Source: Alphaproteobacteria bacterium
Lineage (GTDB): Bacteria > Pseudomonadota > Alphaproteobacteria > Geminicoccales > Geminicoccaceae
Assembly: GCA_030431615.1 (NCBI GenBank)
Contig: JAUIID010000018.1
Location: 1-42,589 of the forward strand
DNA length: 42,589 bases
Direction: 5' to 3'
Part shown: one piece after another, positions 8,098 to 15,921 of the stretch
Layout of the letters: each line of letters opens with the position of its first letter
Position numbering within the stretch: position 1 is the first letter of the stretch
Notes under the pieces: model-generated
What the model was told of the DNA's origin: nothing
Databases searched by the model: none
Seen by the model: only the letters and a program-made list of their open reading frames with translations
Position numbers and translations under genes: made by a program

Positions 8098-8733
8098 ATG
8101 CGCAACCTGCACCGCACGCTTCTGGCGCTCGCCTGCTGCCTGCCGGCGACCACGACGCTGGCCCATCCGCACAACTGGATCGACCTCGGGACGCGGCTGC
8201 AGTTCGACGCCGAGGAACGGCTCGCGGCGGTCGAGCTCGACTGGCTCTTCGACGAATTCTACACGGCGTTCATCGCCGAGGAGTTCGTGGGGTCCGGCAC
8301 CGCCCCTTCGGACTTCCTGCGCGATGTCGCGGCCGAGAACCTCGCGAATTTGCGCGCGTACGACTACTTCCTCGACATCAGGCAGGGCGGCGAGCGGCTG
8401 AAGCTCGGCGACGTCAGCCGTTTCGAGACCAGCCTGCGCGGCGAGCGGCTGGCGCTCACCTTCATCATCCCGCTGGCCGAGCCGGTGGCACCGGGTGCCG
8501 AGGGGATCACGCTCGCCGTCTATGACCCGACCTATTATATCGAGGTCCTCTATGCCGAGGGCAGCGGCCCCGAGCTCGTGGGCATCCCCCCGGGCAGGTG
8601 CCGGACCTTCGTCATGCCACCCGCACCCGACTCCGAGACGGTGAGCCTCGCCTACGCCCTCGACATGACCCAGACCGCCGGCGACGGCCTCGGCATTCAT
8701 TTCGCCGAGGTGCTGACGGTGCAGTGCCCGTGA
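8098..8733 (+). CDS. DUF1007 family periplasmic protein
   Basis: The 211-aa protein has a signal peptide (hydrophobic 6-22, ending TLAHPHNW). The new N-terminus starts with a His-rich HPHNWID, the hallmark of DUF1007 proteins, which accompany nickel/cobalt/zinc permeases and are thought to bind or present the metal outside the membrane. DWLFDEFY and YDPTYYIEV are further family-like motifs. ATG 8098 fits the signal peptide; its Shine-Dalgarno sequence is weak (GGCGGAGG lies about 19 nt away). The stop overlaps the start of the permease gene in GTGA (8730-8733), so the two are made together. Function as metal binder is inferred from context. Confidence 0.85.
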   Translation: MRNLHRTLLALACCLPATTTLAHPHNWIDLGTRLQFDAEERLAAVELDWLFDEFYTAFIAEEFVGSGTAPSDFLRDVAAENLANLRAYDYFLDIRQGGERLKLGDVSRFETSLRGERLALTFIIPLAEPVAPGAEGITLAVYDPTYYIEVLYAEGSGPELVGIPPGRCRTFVMPPAPDSETVSLAYALDMTQTAGDGLGIHFAEVLTVQCP

Positions 8734-9659
8734 GAGCAGCGGTGCGCCACTGGCCCTTCGGCCTCGTGCTTCTCGCCCTCGTGCTGGCCGGTCTCTTCTG
8801 GACCTTCGATGTCGGGACCGCCTGGGCGCGGCTCGTGACCTGGACCGTGGCCATGCAGCGCGAGTTGCACCAGGGCCTGGCAACGGCGCTGCGGGCGGTG
8901 GCGGAGAGCGGCCCGCTCGCCGGGTTCGGTCTCGTCGGCCTCGGCTTTCTCTACGGCGTCTTTCACGCCGCCGGCCCCGGCCACGGCAAGGTGGTGATCG
9001 CCACCTATCTCGGCACCCAGAGCGAGACGCTCCGGCGGGGCGTCATCCTGGCTTTCACCTCGGCCTTCCTGCAGGGGATGGTCGCAATCATCGCCGTTGC
9101 CGGTACCGTGCTCGTGCTCGAGCGGACGGCCCGCCAGACCCAGCACCTGGCCGACCAGCTCGAGCGACTGAGCTTCGCCGCGGTGGCGATCCTCGGCTGC
9201 CTGCTCGTCTGGCGCGCCGCCCGGGCTCTGCTCGCCACGGACCCGGCCGGCTGCGGGCATCATCACCACGACCACGGCCACGGCTGCGGCCATCAGCACG
9301 CCCCGGCGCCCGGCTCGGGCCGGGCCTTCGGCGCCGCCCTCCTCTCGATCGGCCTCAGGCCCTGCAGCGGTGCCATCCTGGTCCTCGTCCTCGCCTTCGC
9401 GCTCGACCTGCGCGTGGCAGGTGTCGCCGCGGTGCTCGCCATGTCGCTCGGCACCGGGATCGCGGTGGCCGGCCTCGCCACCCTCACGGTCTACGCCCGC
9501 GACACCGCGAGCCGGCTCGCCGGGCATCTCGACGAGGACGGCCGCAAGGTCGCCCGCCTTGGCCTGGTCCTGGCGCTGCTCGGCGGGCTGTTGATCACCG
9601 CACTCGGCCTGTCGCTGCTCCAGGCGAGCCTGGTTGCCCCGGCGCATCCGCTGCTCTGA
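8730..9659 (+). CDS. Nickel/cobalt permease, RcnA/NicO-like
   Basis: The 309-aa integral membrane protein starts at GTG 8730 inside the DUF1007 stop (4-nt overlap). LYGVFHAAGPGHGKVVIATYL is the conserved metal-path motif (H-x4-GPGHGK) of NicO/RcnA transporters, and SIGLRPCSGAILVLVLA is the second conserved helix. Between them lies a cytoplasmic His-rich loop (HHHHDHGHGCGHQH), typical of metal buffering. There are six to seven hydrophobic segments. Family members either export (RcnA) or import nickel/cobalt; the DUF1007 partner and the urea transporter operon that follows favour nickel uptake for urease, but no urease gene is in the window. The gene ends 140 bp before urtA. Confidence 0.87.
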   Translation: MRAAVRHWPFGLVLLALVLAGLFWTFDVGTAWARLVTWTVAMQRELHQGLATALRAVAESGPLAGFGLVGLGFLYGVFHAAGPGHGKVVIATYLGTQSETLRRGVILAFTSAFLQGMVAIIAVAGTVLVLERTARQTQHLADQLERLSFAAVAILGCLLVWRAARALLATDPAGCGHHHHDHGHGCGHQHAPAPGSGRAFGAALLSIGLRPCSGAILVLVLAFALDLRVAGVAAVLAMSLGTGIAVAGLATLTVYARDTASRLAGHLDEDGRKVARLGLVLALLGGLLITALGLSLLQASLVAPAHPLL

Positions 9660-9679
9660 CCTCCGCGCCGAATAAATCG

Positions 9680-9706
9680 GCACCTGCACAAGAATGACGC
9701 AGGTGC
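9680..9706 (+). repeat. Inverted repeat upstream of the urt promoter
   Basis: GCACCTGC (9680-9687) and GCAGGTGC (9699-9706) form a perfect 8-bp inverted repeat with an 11-nt spacer. It sits 37 bp ahead of the sigma-54 type promoter at 9743. It may be the terminator hairpin of the nickel permease gene (no U-tract) or an enhancer site for a sigma-54 activator. Its spacing is wider than a textbook NtrC site, so I do not call it one. The same GCACCTGC/GCAGGTGC arms occur in the hairpin at 2118-2168. Confidence 0.45.
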
Positions 9707-9742
9707 GCGGTGGCCAACCGGCCAATCGCCCATCCGGACGAC

Positions 9743-9759
9743 TTGGCCCGCTCCTTGCT
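9743..9759 (+). promoter_or_regulatory. Sigma-54 (RpoN) promoter for urtABCDE
   Basis: TTGGCCCGCTCCTTGCT matches the RpoN consensus TTGGCACG-N4-TTGCT at every fixed position but one (A to C). The invariant GG (9745-9746) and GC (9757-9758) are exactly 10 bp apart. Transcription would start near 9770, leaving a ~30-nt leader before ATG 9800. Nitrogen control through NtrC and RpoN is well known for urea transport operons, so position and biology agree. The activator site is not defined. Confidence 0.75.
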
Positions 9760-9799
9760 GATGGCTGCACATAGCACGCACGCAACAAGGGGAACCCAC

Positions 9800-11098
9800 A
9801 TGCGTCATCGTTCTTGGGGACGGCACCTCTCGGCTGCCCTGCTCGGCACCAGCCTGCTCGTGGGCGCCGGCGGCGCCATGGCGCAAGAAACCATCAAGGT
9901 CGGCATCCTGCACTCGCTCTCCGGCACCATGGCGATCAGCGAGACGACGCTGAAGGACGTCATGCTGATGCTGGTCGAGGAGCAGAACAAGAAGGGCGGG
10001 CTGCTCGGCAAGCAGCTCGAGGCCGTGGTGGTCGACCCTGCCTCCGACTGGCCGCTCTTCGCCGAGCGGGCCCGCGAACTGATCGAGGTCAGCGGCGTGT
10101 CCGCCGTCTTCGGCTGCTGGACCTCGGTGAGCCGCAAGTCGGTCCTGCCGGTCTTCGAGGAGCTGAACAACATCCTCTTCTACCCGGTCCAGTACGAGGG
10201 CGAGGAGAGCTCGCGGAACGTCTTCTACACCGGTGCCGCGCCGAACCAGCAGGCGATCCCGGCCGTCGACTACCTGATGGAGGAGGAAGGCGTGGAGCGC
10301 TGGGTGCTCGAGGGCACCGACTACGTCTACCCGCGCACCACCAACAAGATCCTCGAGGCCTACCTGATCCAGAAGGGCGTCGATCCGTCGGACATCGACA
10401 TCAACTACACGCCCTTCGGCCACAGCGACTGGCAGACCCGCGTCGCCGCCATCAAGGACTTCGGCAGCCAGGGCAAGAAGACGGCCGTGGTCTCGACCAT
10501 CAACGGTGACGCCAACGTGCCGTTCTACCGCGAGCTCGGCAATCAGGGCATCGAGGCGCAGGACATCCCGGTCGTCGCCTTCTCGGTCGGCGAGGAGGAG
10601 CTCGCCGGCATCGACACGAGCCCGCTGGTCGGCCATCTCGCCGCCTGGAACTACTTCATGAGCGTCGACACCGACGAGAACGCCGAGTTCATCGACGCCT
10701 GGCACGCCTATATCGGCGACGATGCCCGGGTCAGCAACGATCCCATGGAGGCCCACTACATCGGCTTCAACATGTGGGTCGAGGCGGTCGAGAAGGCCGG
10801 CACCACCGACCCCGACGCGGTCATCGACGCCATGGTCGGCGTCGCCGTGCCGAACCTCACTGGCGGCCTCTCGGCGATGATGCCGAACCACCACATCACC
10901 AAGCCCGTGCTGATCGGCGAGATCCAGGACGACGGCCAGTTCGACGTCGTCTGGGAGACCTCGGGCCTCGTCGTCGGTGACGAGTGGTCCGACTATCTCG
11001 AGGGCTCGAAGGACCTGATCGCCGACTGGCGCGAGCCGATGGCCTGCGGCAACTACAACACCGCCACGGGCTCCTGCGGCGGCACGGTCGGCCAGTAG
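9800..11098 (+). CDS. urtA: Urea ABC transporter substrate-binding protein
   Basis: The 432-aa periplasmic protein opens with ATG 9800 after AAGGGGA. Its signal peptide ends at AMAQ. ETIKVGILHSLSGTMAISE, VFGCWTSVSRKSVLPVFEE, LFYPVQYEGEESS, YTGAAPNQQ and GTDYVYPRTTN are characteristic UrtA sequences of the branched-chain-amino-acid (HAAT) binding family. It captures urea for the UrtBC channel. A longer frame to 9710 exists but covers the sigma-54 promoter and lacks a binding site. The C-terminus has a Cys pair (MACGNYNTATGSCGG), as in many UrtA proteins. It is the first gene of a five-gene operon. Confidence 0.96.
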   Translation: MRHRSWGRHLSAALLGTSLLVGAGGAMAQETIKVGILHSLSGTMAISETTLKDVMLMLVEEQNKKGGLLGKQLEAVVVDPASDWPLFAERARELIEVSGVSAVFGCWTSVSRKSVLPVFEELNNILFYPVQYEGEESSRNVFYTGAAPNQQAIPAVDYLMEEEGVERWVLEGTDYVYPRTTNKILEAYLIQKGVDPSDIDINYTPFGHSDWQTRVAAIKDFGSQGKKTAVVSTINGDANVPFYRELGNQGIEAQDIPVVAFSVGEEELAGIDTSPLVGHLAAWNYFMSVDTDENAEFIDAWHAYIGDDARVSNDPMEAHYIGFNMWVEAVEKAGTTDPDAVIDAMVGVAVPNLTGGLSAMMPNHHITKPVLIGEIQDDGQFDVVWETSGLVVGDEWSDYLEGSKDLIADWREPMACGNYNTATGSCGGTVGQ

Positions 11099-11131
11099 CC
11101 GACCCGGCAGCCCAATGGCGACGAGCGCGAC

Positions 11132-12739
11132 ATGATCCGGTTCCTCATCCTCCTCCTCCTCGGCCTGCTGGCCTGGGCCTCCCCGGCCCGGGCGCAGGAA
11201 CCGGATCATCGAGCGCTCGTCGCCGCCCTTGCCGAGGGTGGCTTCAGCGAGAAGGAGGCGGCCATCCAGGCGGTCGCCGCCACGGGCGACCCGTCGCTCG
11301 TGGCCGTGCTCGAAGCCATGGGCGACGGTGCCCTCTATACCCGCAAGAGCGACGGCCTCGTCCTCATCGGCGAGGAGGACCGCCGCCAGATCACGCTCAT
11401 CGACCCCCTGACCCGGGAAACACTCGAAACCGTCGGCTCCCGCGAGGTCGAACGGGTGCGCGTCAACAACCGCCTGCGCCGCGCCCTCTCCGCCGCGATC
11501 GGTGCGATGACCCTGCTCTCGCCCGACCCGAACGTCCGCAGCGAGGCGGCCCAGTCCGTCTTCCGCAGCGCCGACCCCGAGGCGCTCGAGACGCTCGACG
11601 AGGCGCTGGCCCGCGAGAGCGACGACAATGTCCGGGCCCGACTCGAGCAGGCCCGTGCTGCAGCGCTCCTCGAGACCGATGCCGACCTCGAGACCAAGCG
11701 CGCCGCCATCGACGTCATCACCGCCCGGGGCGACCGCGATGCCCTTTCCCTCCTCGTCGCACTCCGCGCCTCCAGCGAAGGCGAGCTGCAGGAGGCCGCT
11801 GCCACCGGGGCGGCCGCGATCGAGCGCCGGCTGAAGCGCTGGGAGATCGCGCAGCACATCACCTACGGCATCTCGCTCGGATCCGTCCTGCTGCTCGCCG
11901 CCATCGGTCTCGCCATCACCTTCGGCGTGATGGGCGTCATCAACATGGCGCATGGCGAGATGGTGATGCTCGGCGCCTACACCACCTTCGTCGTCCAGGA
12001 GGCGATCCGCTCCTACTACCCTCCCCTCTTCGACAGTTCCCTCTTCATCGCCATTCCCCTGGCCTTCCTGGTCACCGGCATCATCGGCATCGCCATCGAG
12101 CGCGGCATCATCCGCTGGCTCTACGGCCGGCCGCTCGAGACCCTGCTCGCCACCTGGGGGCTCTCGCTGGTCTTGCAGCAGGCAGTGCGCTCGCTCTTCG
12201 GCCCGACCAACCGCGAGGTCGGCAACCCGTCCTGGATGTCCGGGGCGATCGAGATCGGGGCCCTCACCATCACCGCCAACCGCCTCTGGATCCTCGTCTT
12301 CTCCCTCGCCGTGTTCGCCGCCCTCATGCTCATCCTCAAGCGCACCAGCTTCGGCCTCGAGATGCGTGCGGTCACCCAGAACCGGCAGATGGCCGGGGCC
12401 ATGGGCATCCGCACCGGCCGCATCGACGCCATGACCTTCGGCCTCGGCTCCGGCGTCGCCGGGCTCGCCGGCGTGGCCCTCTCGCAAATCGACAATGTCA
12501 GCCCCAACCTCGGCCAGGGCTACATCATCGACAGCTTCATGGTCGTCGTCTTCGGCGGGGTCGGCAATCTCTGGGGGACGCTCACCGGCGCCATGACCCT
12601 CGGCATCGTCAACAAGTTCCTCGAGCCCTATGCCGGCGCCGTGCTCGCCAAAATCCTGGTGCTCGTCTTCATCATCCTCTTCATCCAGAAACGGCCGCGC
12701 GGGCTCTTCGCGCAACGCGGCCGCGCGGTCGAGGCCTGA
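11132..12739 (+). CDS. urtB: Urea ABC transporter permease UrtB
   Basis: The 535-aa protein begins with a signal-like hydrophobic segment (MIRFLILLLLGLLAWAS). A ~200-residue extracytoplasmic domain of helical, HEAT-like character follows, and from about residue 240 a LivH-type permease (GVMGVINMAHGEMVMLGAY, ATWGLSLVLQQAVR, DSFMVVVFGGVGNLWGTL). The long N-terminal extension separates UrtB from ordinary LivH (about 290-300 aa) and is common in proteobacterial UrtB. It forms the membrane channel with UrtC. It starts 33 bp after urtA and stops 7 bp before urtC. Confidence 0.95.
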   Translation: MIRFLILLLLGLLAWASPARAQEPDHRALVAALAEGGFSEKEAAIQAVAATGDPSLVAVLEAMGDGALYTRKSDGLVLIGEEDRRQITLIDPLTRETLETVGSREVERVRVNNRLRRALSAAIGAMTLLSPDPNVRSEAAQSVFRSADPEALETLDEALARESDDNVRARLEQARAAALLETDADLETKRAAIDVITARGDRDALSLLVALRASSEGELQEAAATGAAAIERRLKRWEIAQHITYGISLGSVLLLAAIGLAITFGVMGVINMAHGEMVMLGAYTTFVVQEAIRSYYPPLFDSSLFIAIPLAFLVTGIIGIAIERGIIRWLYGRPLETLLATWGLSLVLQQAVRSLFGPTNREVGNPSWMSGAIEIGALTITANRLWILVFSLAVFAALMLILKRTSFGLEMRAVTQNRQMAGAMGIRTGRIDAMTFGLGSGVAGLAGVALSQIDNVSPNLGQGYIIDSFMVVVFGGVGNLWGTLTGAMTLGIVNKFLEPYAGAVLAKILVLVFIILFIQKRPRGLFAQRGRAVEA

Positions 12740-12746
12740 GCCGACC

Positions 12747-13964
12747 ATGTTCCTGACCCGGCATCTCGGCCCCGGCGGCTGGTGGTTCCTCCTCGCGATC
12801 GCGGCAGTCGCCGTGGCCGTCCCCTACTGCAACCTCGTCCTGCCGCCGGCCCACCCCTTCCACGCCAACAGCTACATCGTCTCGCTGCTCGGCAAGTACC
12901 TGACCTATGCGCTCCTGGCGCTCGCGGTCGACCTGATCTGGGGCTTCTGCGGCATCCTCAGCCTCGGCCACGGCGCCTTCTTCGCCCTCGGCGGCTACGC
13001 CATGGGCATGTACCTGATGCGGCAGATCGGCGATCGCGGCGTCTATGCCAACCCGCTGCTTCCGGACTTCATGGTCTTCCTCAACTGGACGGAGCTGCCC
13101 TGGTACTGGTGGGGCTTCTCGTCCTTCCCCTATGCCATGCTCATGGTGCTGCTGGTGCCGGGTGCGCTCGCCTTCGTCTTCGGCTGGTTCGCCTTCAGGA
13201 GCCGGGTCACGGGCGTCTACCTCTCGATCATCACCCAGGCCGTCACCTACGCGCTGCTGCTCGCCTTCTTCCGCAACGACATGGGCTTCGGCGGCAATAA
13301 CGGCCTCACCGACTTCAAGGACATCCTGGGCTACCCGCTCCAGGCCGGTTCCACCCGTGCTGCACTCTTTGCCGCCTCGGCCATCGCCCTCGCGCTCGGC
13401 TTCCTGATCGCCCGGGCGGTCACCGGCTCGAAGCTCGGCAAGGTGCTGGTCGCGATCCGCGACGCCGAGAGCCGGACCCGCTTCCTGGGCTACCGGGTCG
13501 AGCACTACAAGCTCTTCGTCTTCACCCTCTCCGCCATGATGGCCGGCGTCGCCGGGGCGCTCTACGTGCCCCAGGTCGGCATCATCAACCCGGGTGAGTT
13601 CTCGCCGGCGAACTCGATCGAGATCGTCATCTGGGTCGCCGTCGGCGGGCGCGGCACGCTGGTCGGTGCCGTGGTCGGCGCCGGGCTGGTCAACTACGGC
13701 AAGACCGTCTTCACGACGGCCATGCCCGAGCTCTGGCTCTTTGCGCTGGGTGCCCTCTTCATCGCCGTCACCCTCTTCCTGCCGCGCGGCGTCCTCGGTG
13801 CCCTCGGCGACTACGTGGAGTGGATGCGCCGGCAGAAGCCCGACCCGCTCGCCCATATCGAGGCGCAGCGCCAGGCCAGGCGCGAGGAAGCCGAATCCAC
13901 CGAGCATTTCCTGGCACTCGCCGCCCAGGCCCGTGCCGAGCGCGAGGCGGCGCCCGCCGAATGA
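12747..13964 (+). CDS. urtC: Urea ABC transporter permease UrtC
   Basis: The 405-aa LivM-type permease has about ten hydrophobic segments. Motifs include YALLALAVDLIWGFCGILSL, GHGAFFALGGYAMGMYLM, FGGNNGLTDFKDILG, and AVGGRGTLVGAVVGAGLV near the end. Its polar C-terminal tail (about residues 365-405, rich in Arg, Glu and Ala) probably lies in the cytoplasm. Together with UrtB it forms the urea path. ATG 12747 follows urtB by 7 bp; urtD begins 7 bp after its stop. Confidence 0.95.
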   Translation: MFLTRHLGPGGWWFLLAIAAVAVAVPYCNLVLPPAHPFHANSYIVSLLGKYLTYALLALAVDLIWGFCGILSLGHGAFFALGGYAMGMYLMRQIGDRGVYANPLLPDFMVFLNWTELPWYWWGFSSFPYAMLMVLLVPGALAFVFGWFAFRSRVTGVYLSIITQAVTYALLLAFFRNDMGFGGNNGLTDFKDILGYPLQAGSTRAALFAASAIALALGFLIARAVTGSKLGKVLVAIRDAESRTRFLGYRVEHYKLFVFTLSAMMAGVAGALYVPQVGIINPGEFSPANSIEIVIWVAVGGRGTLVGAVVGAGLVNYGKTVFTTAMPELWLFALGALFIAVTLFLPRGVLGALGDYVEWMRRQKPDPLAHIEAQRQARREEAESTEHFLALAAQARAEREAAPAE

Positions 13965-13971
13965 GCAGCAG

Positions 13972-14742
13972 ATGACCAGACCAGCCCCCCGACCCGGCAA
14001 CGCCAGCGACTCGATCCTCTATCTCGACGGCGTCACCGTCAGCTTCGACGGCTTTCGGGCACTCAACGCGCTGAGCCTGCTGATCGCCCCAGGCGAGCTG
14101 CGCGCCATCATCGGCCCCAACGGGGCCGGCAAGACCACGATGATGGACGTCATCACCGGCAAGACCAAGCCGGACACGGGCGAGATCTTCTTCGAGGGTG
14201 CCATCGACCTCAAGGCGCACGACGAGGCGGCCATCGCCCAGCTCGGCATCGGCCGCAAGTTCCAGAAGCCCACGGTCTTCGAGAACCACACCGTGCGCGA
14301 CAATCTCGAGCTGGCTTTGGCCGGCAAGCGCGGCCCCTTCGCCACGCTCTTCCATCGCCTGAGTGCTGAGGACGCCGATCGGATCGACCAGCTGCTCGGC
14401 ATCATCGGCCTCGCGAAGAGCGCCGAAAGCCCGGCCGGCGGGCTCAGCCACGGCCAGAAGCAATGGCTCGAGATCGGCATGCTGCTGGCCCAGGAGCCGA
14501 AGCTGCTGCTGGTCGACGAACCGGCCGCCGGCATGACCGACGCCGAGACCGCCGCCACCTCCGAGCTCCTCAAGGCCATCGCCCGCGACCATTCCGTGGT
14601 CGTCGTCGAGCACGACATGGCCTTCGTCCGCGACCTCGACTGCCGGGTGACCGTGTTGCACGAGGGCTCGGTCCTCGCCGAAGGCACGCTGGACCAGGTC
14701 TCGGCCGAGCCACGCGTCGTCGAAGTCTATCTGGGCCGATAG
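13972..14742 (+). CDS. urtD: Urea ABC transporter ATPase UrtD
   Basis: This 256-aa LivG-type ATP-binding subunit contains Walker A GPNGAGKTT, the Q-loop region GRKFQKPTVFENHTVRDNLE, a variant signature LSHGQKQWLEIGMLL (LSHGQ instead of LSGGQ, usual in UrtD), Walker B LLLVDEPAAGM and the switch His in VVVVEHDM. It powers uptake with UrtE. ATG 13972 lies 7 bp after urtC; another ATG overlapping the urtC stop (13961) is out of frame. Four bases separate it from urtE. Confidence 0.95.
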   Translation: MTRPAPRPGNASDSILYLDGVTVSFDGFRALNALSLLIAPGELRAIIGPNGAGKTTMMDVITGKTKPDTGEIFFEGAIDLKAHDEAAIAQLGIGRKFQKPTVFENHTVRDNLELALAGKRGPFATLFHRLSAEDADRIDQLLGIIGLAKSAESPAGGLSHGQKQWLEIGMLLAQEPKLLLVDEPAAGMTDAETAATSELLKAIARDHSVVVVEHDMAFVRDLDCRVTVLHEGSVLAEGTLDQVSAEPRVVEVYLGR

Positions 14743-14746
14743 CGCC

Positions 14747-15442
14747 ATGCTCGAAGTCAAGAAGATCGACCTCCACTACGGCGCCGCCCAGGCGCTGCGC
14801 GGCGTCTCGCTCAATGTCGAGATCGGCCAGATCACCTGCCTCATGGGCAGGAACGGCGTCGGCAAGACCTCGACGCTGCGCGCCATCGTCGGCCAACAGG
14901 CGATCAGCGCCGGCGAGATCCGCTGGCAGAAGGAACGCATCGATCGCCTGCGCCCCTACGACCGGACCAGGCGGAACATCGCCTACGTGCCCCAGGGCCG
15001 CGAGGTCTTCCCGCTGCTGACGGTCGAGGAGAACCTCCAGACCGGCTTCGCCCCCCTGCCCCGCGCCATGCGGCACATCCCGGACGAGATCTTCACTCTC
15101 TTCCCGGTGCTGAAATCCATGCTCGGCCGCCGCGGCGGCGACCTCTCCGGCGGCCAGCAGCAGCAGCTCGCCATCGCCCGCGCCCTCGTCACCCGCCCCC
15201 AGCTCCTCATCCTCGACGAGCCAACCGAAGGCATCCAGCCCTCGATCATCAAGGACATCGAGCGCGTCATCGCCCACCTCCGCGACCAAGGCACCATGGC
15301 GATCCTGCTGGTCGAGCAATATTTCGAGTTCGCCCAGCGCCTCGCCGACCGCTTCACCGTCCTCGACCGCGGCGAGGTCATCCTCGACGGCCACCCCGAC
15401 GAGTTCGAGGAAGCCGACGTCAGGCGGCATCTGACGATCTGA
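14747..15442 (+). CDS. urtE: Urea ABC transporter ATPase UrtE
   Basis: This 231-aa LivF-type ATPase contains Walker A GRNGVGKTS, YVPQGREVFPLLTVEENL, signature LSGGQQQQLAIARAL, Walker B LLILDEPTEGIQPSII and switch His region ILLVEQYFEFA (Gln replaces His, as usual in LivF/UrtE). It is the last gene of the operon. A short palindrome follows its stop. No urease subunit or accessory gene follows, though urt operons often sit beside ureases. Confidence 0.95.
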   Translation: MLEVKKIDLHYGAAQALRGVSLNVEIGQITCLMGRNGVGKTSTLRAIVGQQAISAGEIRWQKERIDRLRPYDRTRRNIAYVPQGREVFPLLTVEENLQTGFAPLPRAMRHIPDEIFTLFPVLKSMLGRRGGDLSGGQQQQLAIARALVTRPQLLILDEPTEGIQPSIIKDIERVIAHLRDQGTMAILLVEQYFEFAQRLADRFTVLDRGEVILDGHPDEFEEADVRRHLTI

Positions 15443-15447
15443 GACCC

Positions 15448-15465
15448 GGGAAGGCTGGCCTTCCC
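15448..15465 (+). terminator. Possible terminator after urtE
   Basis: GGGAAGGC (15448-15455) and GCCTTCCC (15458-15465) are perfectly complementary; the likely hairpin is a 6-7 bp stem with a 4-6 nt loop, 5 bp after the urtE stop. A weaker repeat ATCCT…AGGAT follows within 25 bp. There is no clear U-tract. Between 15466 and 15562 I see no gene. Confidence 0.5.
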
Positions 15466-15562
15466 GCACCTATCCTTGATTTCAGGATTGGCGACAGCCG
15501 AAGCGTTGGCACATTCTTGAAGACTTGCGCATCGACGATGCTTGCCGAAAATTCGCGTTGGC

Positions 15563-15775
15563 TCACGTCCGGTCATTTCTGTCACGGCAGGTATCCGGAT
15601 TGGCACCTCTGGCCATACCCCAGAGTTCGTCGAGCGTCGGTACTGCCACCAGCAGAACAGCTCCTCCCCGCGGAATGAACGCGAGGTGCTGACCCGCCGA
15701 CCAGCCTTGCGCGTCGCAAACGGCCCGTGGCACGACAATGCGTCGTTTGCTCGACAACGTCGTCGTTTCAACCAT
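15563..15775 (-). CDS. AbrB/MazE-type antitoxin, apparently orphan
   Basis: The 70-aa protein starts at ATG 15775, with GGAGGGAG 9 nt upstream. TTTLSSKRRIVVPRAVCDA is a SpoVT-AbrB swapped-hairpin DNA-binding motif (usual form: TLSSKG-IVIP-xVRDA), followed by GWSAGQHLAFIPRGGAVLL. The tail TLDELWGMARGANPD and CRDRNDR resembles the toxin-binding tail of VapB-type antitoxins. Antitoxins of this type are normally followed by a PIN toxin gene, but only ~120 bp remain before the urtE end. So the toxin is lost, or the protein acts alone as a regulator. Longer upstream starts exist but lack a ribosome binding site. Confidence 0.7.
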   Translation of the reverse strand: MVETTTLSSKRRIVVPRAVCDAQGWSAGQHLAFIPRGGAVLLVAVPTLDELWGMARGANPDTCRDRNDRT

Positions 15776-15921
15776 CGCCTGCAGCTCCCTCCAGTCGATA
15801 CAAGGCATAGTAGATCGTCCGCGTTCGACGCCTTCCCCTCGACTCCCATCGCCGGTACCCGGTTGCGGCACATATTGCCCCGCCATACCCTCTTCACCCA
15901 CGCAACTTCGAGGAAACCGCC

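Noticed and set aside
9259-9302. His-codon repeat in the permease gene as a DNA repeat
   Set aside because: It encodes the normal His-rich metal loop of NicO/RcnA permeases.
9680-9706. A classical NtrC binding site
   Set aside because: The half-sites GCACC and GGTGC are much farther apart than in known NtrC sites, so only an inverted repeat is claimed.
9491-12748. A >1000-codon open frame on the minus strand across urtA-urtB
   Set aside because: It is antisense to clear urt genes, has a composition dominated by Gly/Asp/Glu/Val from GC-rich codon mirroring, and shows no domain.
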